Shown here piece after piece: positions 1-6,967 of a DNA stretch of 64,000 nucleotides. The translations under genes were made by a program, and so were the position numbers. This stretch comes from a virus. Positions within the stretch are counted from its first letter, which is position 1, and each line of letters starts with the position of its first letter. The DNA lies in IMG/VR virus record IMGVR_UViG_3300035704_000393, positions 1 through 64,000 of that record. One strand, 5' to 3'. The notes beneath the pieces were generated by a model. It ran no database searches. It was not told the DNA's origin and saw nothing but the letters and a program-made list of their open reading frames with translations.

Positions 1-21
1 CTGCCGCGCCTGCCCCCGGGA

Positions 22-258
22 GTGGCGATGACCAGCTGGGATACTGACCCGTTCGGCGCGCCCCGCGGCTACCGGCCCTACCACGACCCCGGCGGGAAGA
101 AACGACCGCCCTGCCCCGCCCGCGATCCCAACGTCCCCGTAAGCCGGCTCACCCTCGATGACGACGGCTACGTGGTCACCGTGATGATCTGCACGTGCGG
201 CGGCCTGGACAAGCCCGCCTGGGAGTCCGGCGACGTCCCCGCAGGAGCGTCCCGGTGA
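22..258 (+). CDS. small hypothetical protein
   Basis: This 78-residue protein has no family I recognise. It starts at GTG 22, although an in-frame ATG at 28 is equally possible. Its hydrophilic N-terminus is rich in Pro and Gly, and one CTC motif lies in the C-terminal half (MICTCGG), so a metal site is possible but not complete. Its TGA overlaps the GTG of the next gene as GTGA, which implies translational coupling. The gene may be truncated upstream by the window edge, because an earlier start cannot be seen. Confidence 0.55.
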   Translation: MAMTSWDTDPFGAPRGYRPYHDPGGKKRPPCPARDPNVPVSRLTLDDDGYVVTVMICTCGGLDKPAWESGDVPAGASR

Positions 259-461
259 CCGCCCTGATCAACCCGGACAGCCCGGTAGCCGCCTACTGTG
301 CCCCCGGCCTGAAGGCGTACGCCACCCGGCTGCTGGAGGACCGCGGCGAGGTGGTCCGCGAGGTGATCGAGCACCCGTGGATGGCCGGCCGCACCGACAT
401 CATCCTCGCCACCGACCCCGGCTGGCACACCCGCCCGCACCAGCCCGGGGACCCGGCGTGA
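255..461 (+). CDS. small hypothetical protein
   Basis: This 68-residue protein is unrecognised. I chose GTG 255 because it overlaps the preceding stop in the GTGA pattern used throughout this region; longer readings upstream are Arg-rich and look like shadow translation. The product is soluble, with a short helical segment (YATRLLEDRGEVVREVIEHPW) that suggests a small folded domain. Its own TGA overlaps the GTG of the gene at 458, so the first four genes of the window form one coupled operon ending in the small terminase candidate. Confidence 0.6.
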   Translation: MTALINPDSPVAAYCAPGLKAYATRLLEDRGEVVREVIEHPWMAGRTDIILATDPGWHTRPHQPGDPA

Positions 462-691
462 CCGGGGACTGCGGCTGGCTGGCCCGCCGCCGCGCGCTCG
501 CCGCGGTCGTCCGCGCCTTCGGGCAGGCCATGACCGAGCACGGCATCGCCCCCCACCCGGACGGCGCCTGCCCCGGCCCCGGCTGCCGCTGCCAGGAGCT
601 GGAGGATCAGGTGACCAGCCGCGCCATCGACCTCGCCGCCGCCGAACTCGGCGTCACCCCCGAATCACTCGACCCCGGGACAGGCCCGTGA
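458..691 (+). CDS. small Cys-containing hypothetical protein
   Basis: This 77-residue protein is placed by GTGA overlaps at both ends. Its central CPGPGCRCQE segment carries three cysteines within eight residues, which could bind a metal ion or form a disulfide, and the rest is predicted helical. It matches no family that I can name. It lies directly before the small terminase candidate and is probably translated from the same message. Confidence 0.6.
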   Translation: MTGDCGWLARRRALAAVVRAFGQAMTEHGIAPHPDGACPGPGCRCQELEDQVTSRAIDLAAAELGVTPESLDPGTGP

Positions 692-1662
692 CCGGCCGCC
701 TGGAACCACCCGACTGGTACCCCGACGGCCACCGGGCCATCTGGGCCGACACGGTAGCCCGCCTCACCGACTCCGGCGGCGTGTTCCGCGCCGACCCGAT
801 GATCCTCGACACCTACGTCTGCGCCCACGTCAACCACACCAAGGCCGCCAGGCTCGCCGCCGAGACCACCCCCGTCCTCATCCGCAACGGGCAGCCCGTC
901 GCCAACCCCGCCCTCGCCGAGCAGCGCAGGGCCGCCGAAGCCCTCGCCCGCGCGTCCCGCCACCTCGGCCTCGACCGCAACCCCATGAGCGTCGCCATCG
1001 GCCAGCACCCCATGAGCGGCGACGGCCGCCGCTGGTGCGAGACCCACCAGCGGGACGAGTGCAAGCACAACCGCAAGGACGGCTCGCCGTGCCACCAGTA
1101 CCAGCTGATCCCCGGGATGGGGTCGTGCAAGCGGCACGCCGGGATGACGCTGGAGCAGGCCCGGGCGCAGGGGCAGGCGAACATCGCCCGGCTCTACACG
1201 TCGGAGGCGATGGACATCGACCCGGCCAGTGCCTTGCTCTGGGAGATCGGGCATTCGGCGGCGCACGTGGCGGACCTGCGCGCGGAGGTCCAGCAGCTCG
1301 CCGCGGAGCCCGGGCCGGACGGGCAGCCCGGCAGCGGCTTGTTCTACGGGGTGTACCGGGAGCTGTGGCGGGACGGGGAGCTGGCCGAGCGGGAGCTGCG
1401 GCCGGGTATCCACCCGAAGCTGAAGGCGTACGACACCGAGCGGGACCACCTGGTGAAGACGGCCGCGGCGGCGCGGACGACCGGCGCGCAGGAAGCCGCG
1501 GTGAACGTGGCCCGGGCGCTGGGCGCCGGGGTGCACGCGCTGATGACCGCGATCTTCAACGACCTGGAGCTGGCGGAGTGGCAGTGGGAGCGGGTGCCGC
1601 GCGTGGTCCCGGCGCGGCTGGCGGAGTTCGACCCGGACACGAGGGAACTGGAGGCACCCTGA
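688..1662 (+). CDS. P27-family-like small terminase subunit with zinc motif
   Basis: The first 110 residues of this 324-residue protein fit the P27-type small terminase pattern: a helical Trp-containing start (YPDGHRAIWADTVARL), then GQPVANPALAEQRRAAEAL, ending in the typical RHLGL. Small terminases recognise phage DNA and load the large subunit for packaging. From about residue 120 a Cys/His module follows (CETHQRDEC, then CHQYQ...GSCKRHAG). It resembles the small zinc module (C...G..C......C..HGG) often attached to phage DNA-binding proteins. The remainder is helical. Usual P27 proteins are 120-180 residues, so this one is long. The large terminase lies 14 kb downstream rather than adjacent, which is unusual. 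Confidence 0.6.
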   Translation: MTGRLEPPDWYPDGHRAIWADTVARLTDSGGVFRADPMILDTYVCAHVNHTKAARLAAETTPVLIRNGQPVANPALAEQRRAAEALARASRHLGLDRNPMSVAIGQHPMSGDGRRWCETHQRDECKHNRKDGSPCHQYQLIPGMGSCKRHAGMTLEQARAQGQANIARLYTSEAMDIDPASALLWEIGHSAAHVADLRAEVQQLAAEPGPDGQPGSGLFYGVYRELWRDGELAERELRPGIHPKLKAYDTERDHLVKTAAAARTTGAQEAAVNVARALGAGVHALMTAIFNDLELAEWQWERVPRVVPARLAEFDPDTRELEAP

Positions 1663-1664
1663 CA

Positions 1665-1934
1665 ATGAGCGAGCGGGAACGGCGTCTTGACGTCGAGATA
1701 CCAGGCTGGGAGGGGTCGATCGGGCCGGGGCCGGGCCAGTACGGCCGGCTCCACGTGTACGCCCGGGATACCGGGTCCGGGGTCGGTAACTGCCGGTGCG
1801 GCCACGAGCTGGGCCACTGGCTGCACGTCCAGGCGGCGCCGGGCGTCCCGGTGCCCGATTCGCTGCGCCGGGCCGGCTGGCAGGACCGCCAGGAACAGGC
1901 CCGCCGGCGGTCCGCCGGCACGAGCAGCGGGTGA
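1665..1934 (+). CDS. small Cys-containing hypothetical protein
   Basis: The ATG at 1665 lies two bases after the small terminase stop. The 89-residue product contains a NCRCGHELGHWLH segment that could be half of a zinc site, followed by a basic, Arg-rich tail. The upstream reading in the same frame is Gly/Ala/Arg-rich and is a shadow of the terminase gene. The TGA overlaps the GTG of the next gene, so it is part of the same operon. I cannot assign a function. Confidence 0.6.
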   Translation: MSERERRLDVEIPGWEGSIGPGPGQYGRLHVYARDTGSGVGNCRCGHELGHWLHVQAAPGVPVPDSLRRAGWQDRQEQARRRSAGTSSG

Positions 1935-2614
1935 GGCGGGTGCCCGACGGCGAGCAGGACATCCGCGATCAGGTCTGGAATCTGTGCCAGCAGCTCGCCG
2001 ACTACCTGGAACGCCTCGAAGGGCTCACCGTGCAGCCCCCGGCGCCGCACGGCGCCCCGGTCCGGCCGCACCGGCCCGCGATGATCCCCGAACCCTACGG
2101 CAACGCCGGCCGGGTCCTGATGACCATCTGGGAAGGCATCCGCCGGCTGGAGGCGTCGCTGCGCCGCCAGGCCCTGGGCCACCTCGGCATGCGCCGCGGC
2201 GGCAGCCCCGGCAACACCGCCGACACCCTGGCCATGATCGGGAAGTTCACCTCCCGCGCCGATGAGCGGTCGGCCCGCAAGACCGCCCGGCTGCTGGGCC
2301 GGTGGATCGGCATGGCCCAGGCCGTCGAGGGGATAGACGAGGCCCGCCGCTGGCGGCACCTGCCCCGCCAGCCCGGCGAGGCCCTCCCGCCGCAGTGCCC
2401 GTTCTGCAAGACGTTCTTCCTGCTCGCCGACGTCGAGGCGCTGATCGTCGCCTGCTCCTACCCCGACTGCCCCGGCGACACCCAGGGCAACCCCGCGTCC
2501 GGCGCGATGGCCATAGACGAGCTGCGCCGCCCGCTCATCACCTGGACCGACGGGACAACCCAGATCGCCCCGTCACTGGTCCAGGTCGCCCCCGACCTTG
2601 ACGCCGCCAGCTGA
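1931..2614 (+). CDS. hypothetical protein with C-terminal Cys4 zinc motif
   Basis: This is a 227-residue protein from GTG 1931 (GTGA overlap; GTG 1940 is an alternative). The first 150 residues are helical and mixed-charge. The C-terminal third has CPFCKTFF and, 18 residues later, CSYPDC: a CxxC...CxxxxC arrangement like that of a zinc ribbon. No nuclease or polymerase motif is visible. By position it belongs to the terminase-proximal early operon. Zinc-ribbon proteins of this sort are common and mostly uncharacterised in actinophages. Confidence 0.6.
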   Translation: MRRVPDGEQDIRDQVWNLCQQLADYLERLEGLTVQPPAPHGAPVRPHRPAMIPEPYGNAGRVLMTIWEGIRRLEASLRRQALGHLGMRRGGSPGNTADTLAMIGKFTSRADERSARKTARLLGRWIGMAQAVEGIDEARRWRHLPRQPGEALPPQCPFCKTFFLLADVEALIVACSYPDCPGDTQGNPASGAMAIDELRRPLITWTDGTTQIAPSLVQVAPDLDAAS

Positions 2615-2647
2615 ACCGCCCCGTTACCGGCCGGTTCGGCTGCCGCC

Positions 2648-2676
2648 TTGTCACGGCGGCGTGTAAGGTCCACAAT
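2648..2676 (+). promoter_or_regulatory. candidate sigma-70-type promoter
   Basis: TTGTCA (2648-2653) and CACAAT (2671-2676) are spaced by 17 bases in the longest gap of this operon region, about 85 bases before the ATG at 2762. The -35 box matches consensus at five of six positions and the -10 box at four of six. The call rests on sequence only. Confidence 0.4.
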
Positions 2677-2761
2677 CCAGGAGATCGAGGCCGCGCGGGG
2701 CGGCCGGCCCCGGGACCGCACGGCCGCCCGCGCACCTCGGGGGAGGGATGCTGACCCGCCG

Positions 2762-3163
2762 ATGAACCGTGACCTTTCACGCCCGGGCGCCCTCGCCCGG
2801 CTTGCCGCCGGGCTAGCCGGCGTCCACCGGCGCATGGCCGACCGGGTAGACCCCGGCGGCGCGCCGCGCACATCCACCCTGTCCTTCACCATCGAACCCG
2901 GCATCGGCATCGTCGTCCGCGACGACGGCCGCGGCTGCCGCCTCGGCTGGGCCGGCGGCGACTTTGACCGTGCCCGCGCCGACGCCGGCCAGCCCGCCGA
3001 CGGCGCCACCCGGGTCTGGCTCCCCGCGATCGCCGGACCCCGCTGGCCACCCGACGGGTACACCCCGCTGCCCGCCGACCCGCCGCTGATGTCCTGGCCC
3101 ACCACCGAGGGCCACCGCGGCAACCTGTCCGCCGTCGTGCTGCACAACGGGACCACAGAGTGA
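2762..3163 (+). CDS. hypothetical protein
   Basis: This 133-residue protein starts at ATG 2762, preceded by a GGGAGGG ribosome-binding sequence at 2741. A longer in-frame reading from 2648 begins inside the candidate promoter and is Arg-rich, so it was not used. The sequence alternates short beta-type segments (TLSFTIEPGIGIVVRDDG) and ends in a polar tail, which suggests a small beta-rich fold. I do not recognise it. The stop overlaps the GTG of the next gene. Confidence 0.6.
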   Translation: MNRDLSRPGALARLAAGLAGVHRRMADRVDPGGAPRTSTLSFTIEPGIGIVVRDDGRGCRLGWAGGDFDRARADAGQPADGATRVWLPAIAGPRWPPDGYTPLPADPPLMSWPTTEGHRGNLSAVVLHNGTTE

Positions 3164-3360
3164 CCCCGCGGCCACGTGGCCGCTGCCCGTTCTGCCGCCG
3201 GGTCGTCACCGGGCGCCCCGCCGGGCAGGAAGACAGCACCCGCTACGTCATCCTGCTGCCACACAACAAGGCCCGCCGGTCCCGCAACCCGCAGGTCTGC
3301 CAGTCCCGCGGCGAGCACCGCAAAGTCGAACGGCTCCCCGACGACACGCCCACCAGCTGA
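3160..3360 (+). CDS. small zinc-finger-like protein
   Basis: This is a 66-residue protein from GTG 3160 (GTGA overlap). The N-terminus contains CPFC and a single further Cys lies near residue 46 (QVCQSRGEH), so a CxxC...C/H zinc site is plausible. The protein is strongly basic. It is one of many tiny Cys-rich proteins in this element and probably shares a message with the gene at 2762. Confidence 0.6.
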   Translation: MTPRPRGRCPFCRRVVTGRPAGQEDSTRYVILLPHNKARRSRNPQVCQSRGEHRKVERLPDDTPTS

Positions 3361-3405
3361 GAGAGGACCACCGCGCACGCGGGACGCGTGGGCCGACGCG
3401 TGCCG

Positions 3406-3433
3406 TTGATGCCAAGGTTCAGATTGTTATCTT
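3406..3433 (+). promoter_or_regulatory. candidate promoter before the DNA-binding protein gene
   Basis: TTGATG (3406-3411) and TATCTT (3428-3433) are separated by 16 bases in a locally AT-richer stretch. This gives a transcript start near 3440, 45-100 bases before the two possible starts of the next gene. Confidence 0.4.
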
Positions 3434-3485
3434 CGCCGGCCGGTAAACCTGGCAACCCCGCTGCGCGTCTGGATACTGTCCGAGC

Positions 3486-3809
3486 GTGCAAGCGACACTG
3501 GGGCGTGACCAGGCAGGACCCGATGCTGACGGTGAACCGATGTGGACGGTCGAGCAGGCCGCCCAGTACTTCACCGAAAGCGGATTGCCGATCCGGGCGG
3601 AAAGGCTCGCCATGATCCTTCAGGGGCTCGAATGGGAACCCGACGGGTGGATGCCGTCCGGCCCCAAAGGCGGACGCGGCAAAGCGCTCTACGGCATGGG
3701 CCACGTGATGTGGCTGCACGCTACTTTGCAGGAGGGCATCATCCGGCGCGGCATCCGGCGCCGCGCCCGGTTAGGAAAGGGCGCGCGGCCCGCCGGCCGC
3801 GTCCGCTAG
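3486..3809 (+). CDS. putative small helix-turn-helix DNA-binding protein
   Basis: The GTG at 3486 gives 107 residues, but ATG 3540 would give an 89-residue protein that begins right at the conserved-looking part (MWTVEQAAQYFTESGLP). The segment VEQAAQYFTESG resembles the first helices of excisionase or MerR-like winged helices. The C-terminus is highly basic (RRGIRRRARLGKG). The role would be DNA binding, perhaps as a regulator or recombination directionality factor; this is inference from a short motif. It is monocistronic, behind its own promoter, and points toward a strong terminator hairpin. Confidence 0.5.
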   Translation: MQATLGRDQAGPDADGEPMWTVEQAAQYFTESGLPIRAERLAMILQGLEWEPDGWMPSGPKGGRGKALYGMGHVMWLHATLQEGIIRRGIRRRARLGKGARPAGRVR

Positions 3810-4210
3810 CGGGGGCGGGGGCCTGCCTCTGACGCGGGGGCTGCGGCGGGCCGCGCTCTGGCGCCGCGGCCAGGGCCGGGCGCGACCATTGAGCGGGGAC
3901 GGCCAGCACCTGGCCCGTGACGGCCGCGGCCAGAACAGCCCACGATACTCCCGGCCGCGGCGGCCCGCGGCTACCCCGGGAAAATCACGGGGAAGCCGAG
4001 CGTATTTCACGGTTCGGGTTGACGCGGAGGGGTTCAATCCGGTGAACTAGCGGGCAGGACCCTTCTGCCTACTGGGCGGGTCCTGCCCGTTGCCTGGCCG
4101 CGAACGAGCCCCGCGACTGGCCCACCCCCCCAGGGCTGGCCCGGGACAAGCTGAGGACGGGAATCACAGGCCCCGGATCGCGGGCGACCCACACCGCCCC
4201 GGACCGGGGC
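3810..4210. other. intergenic region between convergent genes
   Basis: These 400 bases separate convergent genes. They hold a GC-rich stretch without credible coding, and a perfect hairpin near 4051-4089. A T-loop-like GGTTCAATCC string at about 4031 does not sit in a foldable tRNA. I see nothing else. Confidence 0.5.
4051..4089. terminator. perfect 12-bp hairpin between convergent genes
   Basis: CGGGCAGGACCC at 4051-4062 pairs perfectly with GGGTCCTGCCCG at 4078-4089 around a 15-nt loop. There is no long T run after it, as is usual in high-GC actinobacterial terminators. Lying between convergent transcription units, it probably works in both directions. Confidence 0.6.
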
Positions 4211-4351
4211 CTACCCGCGCAGCCGCCAGCGCGCCACCCACCGGTACCACCGGAACCGGCGCCGCACCAGCGCCTCGGCCGCCTCGACCGGATCTTGCTG
4301 CGGGACCTCCCACGGCTCCCCGTGCTCCGGCAGGTACCACCGCGTCGTCAC
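4211..4351 (-). CDS. very small basic protein, last gene of minus-strand operon
   Basis: This 46-residue reading frame begins at GTG 4351, overlapping the stop of the upstream gene as GTGA, and ends with TAG at 4211. The product is Trp- and Arg-rich (RRRFRWYRWVARWRLRG at the C-terminus), strongly basic and amphipathic. It has no recognised family. The precise 4-nt overlap and its continuation of an uninterrupted coupled operon are the main evidence that it is real. Confidence 0.5.
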   Translation of the reverse strand: MTTRWYLPEHGEPWEVPQQDPVEAAEALVRRRFRWYRWVARWRLRG

Positions 4352-4545
4352 CGGCCGGCCTCCGCCCCGGCCCGGGCGCGGATCTCATCGAGCCGGCAGG
4401 CCATGCACACCCACCGGCGCGTCTTCCCGTCCGGCTGGAGGATACCGACGATCTGCCCGCCCGCCAGCACCAGGTGATCGCAGCCGCTCGCCGTCTGCGA
4501 GAACCGCGCCTGCATCACCCGCACCGGCTTCAGCGCCCGCGGCAT
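4348..4545 (-). CDS. small zinc-ribbon-like protein
   Basis: This 65-residue protein starts at ATG 4545, which overlaps the previous stop as ATGA. It has one Cys-His pair in the middle (SGCDHLVLAGG) and CMAC near the C-terminus, consistent with a four-ligand zinc site (C, H, C, C). A short helical Arg-rich tail follows. Spacing, length and overlaps match the neighbouring genes of the operon. No function can be assigned. Confidence 0.6.
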   Translation of the reverse strand: MPRALKPVRVMQARFSQTASGCDHLVLAGGQIVGILQPDGKTRRWVCMACRLDEIRARAGAEAGR

Positions 4546-4742
4546 CAGTTCAGCTCCGCCGGGTCGACCACCACTTTGGTGAGCTGCTTGCCCTGCTCCG
4601 CGGCCTTCGCCTGGGCGTACCGGTACACCCGGCAGCCCAGCGAGCACGGCCACATGATGAACGCCTCCCCGGTGACCCGGAACGCGCACCCGCACGGCGC
4701 CCGCTGCCACGGGTCCGGCCGGAGCCGCCGCCGGTTACTCAC
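4545..4742 (-). CDS. small Cys-rich protein, paralog of the upstream gene
   Basis: This is a 65-residue protein from GTG 4742, overlapping the upstream stop. It is clearly paralogous to the product of 4739-4936: both share a DPW start block, PCGCA(F/W)RVT, AFIMWPCS..CRV.RYAQA and a KVVVDPA-like end. The conserved CGC and C...C pairs suggest a zinc site. The WPCS..CRVYRYAQA segment is probably the functional core. A tandem duplication of so small a gene suggests selection for dosage or for divergence, for example in anti-host roles. Confidence 0.65.
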   Translation of the reverse strand: MSNRRRLRPDPWQRAPCGCAFRVTGEAFIMWPCSLGCRVYRYAQAKAAEQGKQLTKVVVDPAELN

Positions 4743-4936
4743 CGCGCCCTCGCCGGGTCGACCACCACGCCGGCGAACCGCCGGCCCGTCCGGCTGGCCA
4801 GCGCCTGCGCGTACCGCCACACCCGGCACGACGGCGAGCACGGCCACATGATGAACGCCACCCGGGTGACCCGCCACGCGCAGCCGCACGGCTCCCGCTC
4901 CCACGGATCGGCCCGCAGCGCCCGCCGGCTGCTCAT
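4739..4936 (-). CDS. small Cys-rich protein, tandem paralog
   Basis: This 65-residue protein from ATG 4936 is the upstream member of a tandem pair with 4545-4742. Conserved positions are the EPCGCAWRVT block, AFIMWPCSPSCRVWRYAQA and the VVVDPA end. I chose the start from the ATGA overlap with the upstream gene; a longer reading begins inside that gene. The four conserved cysteines are the best candidates for a metal site. The family is unknown to me. Confidence 0.65.
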   Translation of the reverse strand: MSSRRALRADPWEREPCGCAWRVTRVAFIMWPCSPSCRVWRYAQALASRTGRRFAGVVVDPARAR

Positions 4937-5148
4937 CCCGGCGGCCTGCCCGTCGCCCGGAACGCGACCTTCCACTGCCCGTCGCGCACCGCGCCGAGCG
5001 ACTGCCACTCGATGTCCTCGTCAGTCACGACATGGCCGCAGCCCTCGCCGTCGAACCCGCCGCACGTCCACCGGCTCATCACCGGCTCGTACCGCATCTG
5101 GCCGTGCTCGGGGCATTGCGGCTGGTGCGCGAACCAAACCTCGCCCAT
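4933..5148 (-). CDS. small zinc-finger-like protein, first gene of minus-strand operon
   Basis: This 71-residue protein starts at ATG 5148. Cysteines in QCPEHGQM and in CGGFDGEGCGH form a C..H...C...C..H pattern like that of a treble-clef or zinc-beta-ribbon peptide. It opens a five-gene operon in which every junction overlaps by four bases. The divergent plus-strand gene starts only 29 bases away, so both promoters must lie within or overlap the coding ends. Confidence 0.65.
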   Translation of the reverse strand: MGEVWFAHQPQCPEHGQMRYEPVMSRWTCGGFDGEGCGHVVTDEDIEWQSLGAVRDGQWKVAFRATGRPPG

Positions 5149-5177
5149 GCCCGTACGATAGCCCGCCGGAGCGCCCC

Positions 5178-5486
5178 ATGCCTGCCGTCCTGATACAAGG
5201 GTTTACCGACTGGGAATGCCCGAATTGCGGGCGGGAACAGCAGACCGGGCCGCACCCGCCGAACTCCGCGCTGATGCACACCTGCCCGCGGCTGCACATG
5301 CTCACCGCCCCGATGGTCCGCAAGGGCACCCGGTGCAAGGTCTGGGCCGGGCTCCGCGAGGACTGGCAGGGCAAGGAGATCACCCAGGACGGCGACGACG
5401 GCCGTCCCTACATGCAGGTGGTGACGACGCGGGACAATGGTCAGGACGTGGCTGTGCTCGCGCCCTGCGCCCAGTTCTACGGCTAG
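5178..5486 (+). CDS. small zinc-ribbon protein
   Basis: This 102-residue protein starts at ATG 5178; the longer upstream reading is the antisense of the minus operon. The N-terminus has WECPNCGREQQTG and then a third Cys in HTCPRLHML, like a zinc ribbon with mixed Cys/His ligands. The C-terminal half is beta-type (MQVVTTRDNGQDVAVLAPC). Proteins with this shape (CPNC..., HTCP.L) are frequent in actinophage accessory regions. The stop overlaps the convergent neighbour's stop within CTAG. Confidence 0.65.
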   Translation: MPAVLIQGFTDWECPNCGREQQTGPHPPNSALMHTCPRLHMLTAPMVRKGTRCKVWAGLREDWQGKEITQDGDDGRPYMQVVTTRDNGQDVAVLAPCAQFYG

Positions 5487-5743
5487 AGCCCGGCCTGGTC
5501 GTAGGTCACCGCGTCACGCACCCCAAGCTCGCGCGCCCGGGCCACGTCGGCCTCGGTCTCGTACAGCACCGGCCCGCCCTGATCCCCGCCGCCCTGCTCG
5601 TCCAGGAACCGGTCGACCTGGAGGTCGCCGTGATCCGGGCACCCCGCCGGGTGCAGGTACGGGTGCCGCCCGTCGGTCCGGTACAGACCGCACCCCGGGC
5701 AGGCCCCCACCCGGCGCGGGTTCGGCTCCGGGATGACCGTCAC
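5483..5743 (-). CDS. small Cys/His-rich protein
   Basis: This 86-residue protein starts at GTG 5743, overlapping the stop of the upstream gene. It contains CPGCGLY and CPDHGDL, a CxxC...CxxH zinc-ribbon pattern in the first half, and an acidic helical second half (ETEADVARARELG) that resembles a small degradation- or partner-binding helix. It is the last gene of a four-gene minus-strand operon and ends tail to tail with the plus gene at 5178-5486. Confidence 0.6.
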   Translation of the reverse strand: MTVIPEPNPRRVGACPGCGLYRTDGRHPYLHPAGCPDHGDLQVDRFLDEQGGGDQGGPVLYETEADVARARELGVRDAVTYDQAGL

Positions 5744-5991
5744 TGGCCCAGCGCTTCCCGTAGCTTGCGGTTCAGCTCGGCGGTGAACTCGCCCAGCCGG
5801 GCCTGGGCCGCGTCGACGGCGGCCTGTGCCTGGTCCGGCGGCAGGTCCCAGATCGAGCAGCCAGGCAGCGGGGACCAGCTGCTCGCGGCCCGGTGCCACT
5901 CCAGGCCGCCGCAGTCGCAGCCCTGCACCTGGCTGATCTCTAGCGGCACGTCGATGGTCCGCAGCGGCAGCGGCTCCGGCACGTCCATCAT
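5740..5991 (-). CDS. small Cys-containing protein
   Basis: This is an 83-residue protein from ATG 5991, which overlaps the upstream stop. The region VQGCDCGGLEWH plus a later Cys (LPGCSIWDL) gives a possible metal site, followed by a clear amphipathic helix (AAVDAAQARLGEFTAELNRKL). Longer readings upstream are Gly/Arg-rich shadow. The helix suggests dimerisation or partner binding. Function is unknown. Confidence 0.6.
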   Translation of the reverse strand: MMDVPEPLPLRTIDVPLEISQVQGCDCGGLEWHRAASSWSPLPGCSIWDLPPDQAQAAVDAAQARLGEFTAELNRKLREALGQ

Positions 5992-6263
5992 TCCGGCCGG
6001 GCGCCGATCCGGGCCGGCCCGGACACCGGCAGCCCGCCGCACGGGTCGCGGTCCATGCCCCGGCGCCCTGACCGGCGCCCCTCGCACTGGGTCGCGTACC
6101 CGGCCCCGGCCAGTGCCCGCTCCATCTCGACCAGCTGGCCCGCCAGGTCCGGCGGCAGCCGCCCGCGGTCCAGCATCGCCCGCACCTCCACCGCGGCGGC
6201 CCGCAGGCCCCCGGTCATGTCCTCGGTGAACCGCCGGAACAACCCCGTCATGTCCGCCGTCAT
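5988..6263 (-). CDS. small helical protein
   Basis: The ATG at 6263 overlaps the upstream stop as ATGA and gives 91 residues. The first 55 residues are helical (a LFRRFTEDMTGGL segment and DLAGQLVEMERALAGAG), then a Cys at YATQCEGRRSG and one at DPCGGLP lie in a flexible C-terminus. It resembles the short coiled-coil proteins often seen beside Cys-rich genes in actinophages. No function is assigned. Confidence 0.55.
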   Translation of the reverse strand: MTADMTGLFRRFTEDMTGGLRAAAVEVRAMLDRGRLPPDLAGQLVEMERALAGAGYATQCEGRRSGRRGMDRDPCGGLPVSGPARIGARPE

Positions 6264-6544
6264 GGCGACCGGATATCCCGGACGAGTGTCTCCTGGACCC
6301 CGCCGGGCGGGCCGGCCACCTTGAACGCCGGCCCCAGGAACGCGGCGAGCTGGTCAATGCACGAGCCGCACAGCTCCACCGGCCTGTGCTCGTCCTCGCC
6401 GACGACCTCGGCCTGGCTGGTGCGGTGCACGACGGTCATGTGCAAGTACCCGGTGCGGGCCTCGCACTCGCTGCCGTCCCGGTCGCAGAACACCTTGTGC
6501 ACGATCCACGCTCCCTTAACCGCCGGCCCGCCGCCAGGCGGCAT
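6260..6544 (-). CDS. small zinc-binding-like protein, first gene of operon
   Basis: This 94-residue protein starts at ATG 6544 and heads the operon that runs down to 5483. Ligand candidates are FCDRDGSECEAR and ELCGSCIDQLAAFL, giving a Cys4-type site split by a beta hairpin (YLHMTVVHRT). Small Cys4 proteins of this shape, CDRDG...C plus LC..C, are common in actinophages. It is divergent from the membrane protein gene at 6577, leaving 32 bases for control elements. Confidence 0.65.
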   Translation of the reverse strand: MPPGGGPAVKGAWIVHKVFCDRDGSECEARTGYLHMTVVHRTSQAEVVGEDEHRPVELCGSCIDQLAAFLGPAFKVAGPPGGVQETLVRDIRSP

Positions 6545-6576
6545 CTCGCTACCCTAAGCCCCCTGGAGGCTCAGCC

Positions 6577-6771
6577 GTGGCCGTTCCGCAGACTGCCCCG
6601 CCCGGCTACGCGTACCGGTCCCCGTGGTTCGTGTTCCGGTTCTTCTGCCTGATCGCCGCGATCTGTGAGTTCATCGCCGCGCTGTGCCTGTCCGGCATCA
6701 CCCACGGCCCCGCGCTGGCCTGGGCGGCGGGCGGCCTGTCCGCGTTCTTCCTCGCCTGGGCCGCGCCCTAA
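6577..6771 (+). CDS. small membrane protein with two transmembrane helices
   Basis: The GTG at 6577 follows a GGAGG box. The 64-residue product has two hydrophobic spans of about 18-20 residues (FVFRFFCLIAAICEFIAAL and LAWAAGGLSAFFLAWA) with a short polar turn. This hairpin topology suits a small inner-membrane protein; a holin-type role is conceivable but nothing nearby supports it. The 196 bases downstream, to 6967, are GC-rich and hold only short GC hairpins. Confidence 0.6.
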   Translation: MAVPQTAPPGYAYRSPWFVFRFFCLIAAICEFIAALCLSGITHGPALAWAAGGLSAFFLAWAAP

Positions 6772-6967
6772 ACCGCGCGGGCGCCGGCCGCGCGGCGGGC
6801 GCCACCCGCGCCGCACCGGCGGGCACCGCTGCGGATCATCCCGGCCGCCCCACGGCGCCCACGGATGCGCCGTACCGAACAAGCACACCCGGCAGAACCG
6901 CCTGGCGTGACGCCTGCGCCGCCGCATAGCCACCCACCCTAACCACCCCGTCCCCGAGGGAGGCCAG

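Noticed and set aside
607-1962. 451-residue minus-strand open frame
   Set aside because: It is antisense to the small terminase gene and the small gene after it, is Arg/Gly/Pro-rich without a domain pattern, and follows from high GC at third positions.
4020-4060. T-loop-like GGTTCAATCC suggesting a tRNA 3' end or att site
   Set aside because: The flanking five bases do not pair, and no acceptor, D or anticodon arms can be drawn upstream.
4090-4851. 253-residue plus-strand open frame
   Set aside because: It is Pro/Arg/Ala-rich and lies antisense to four coupled small genes with clear Cys motifs.
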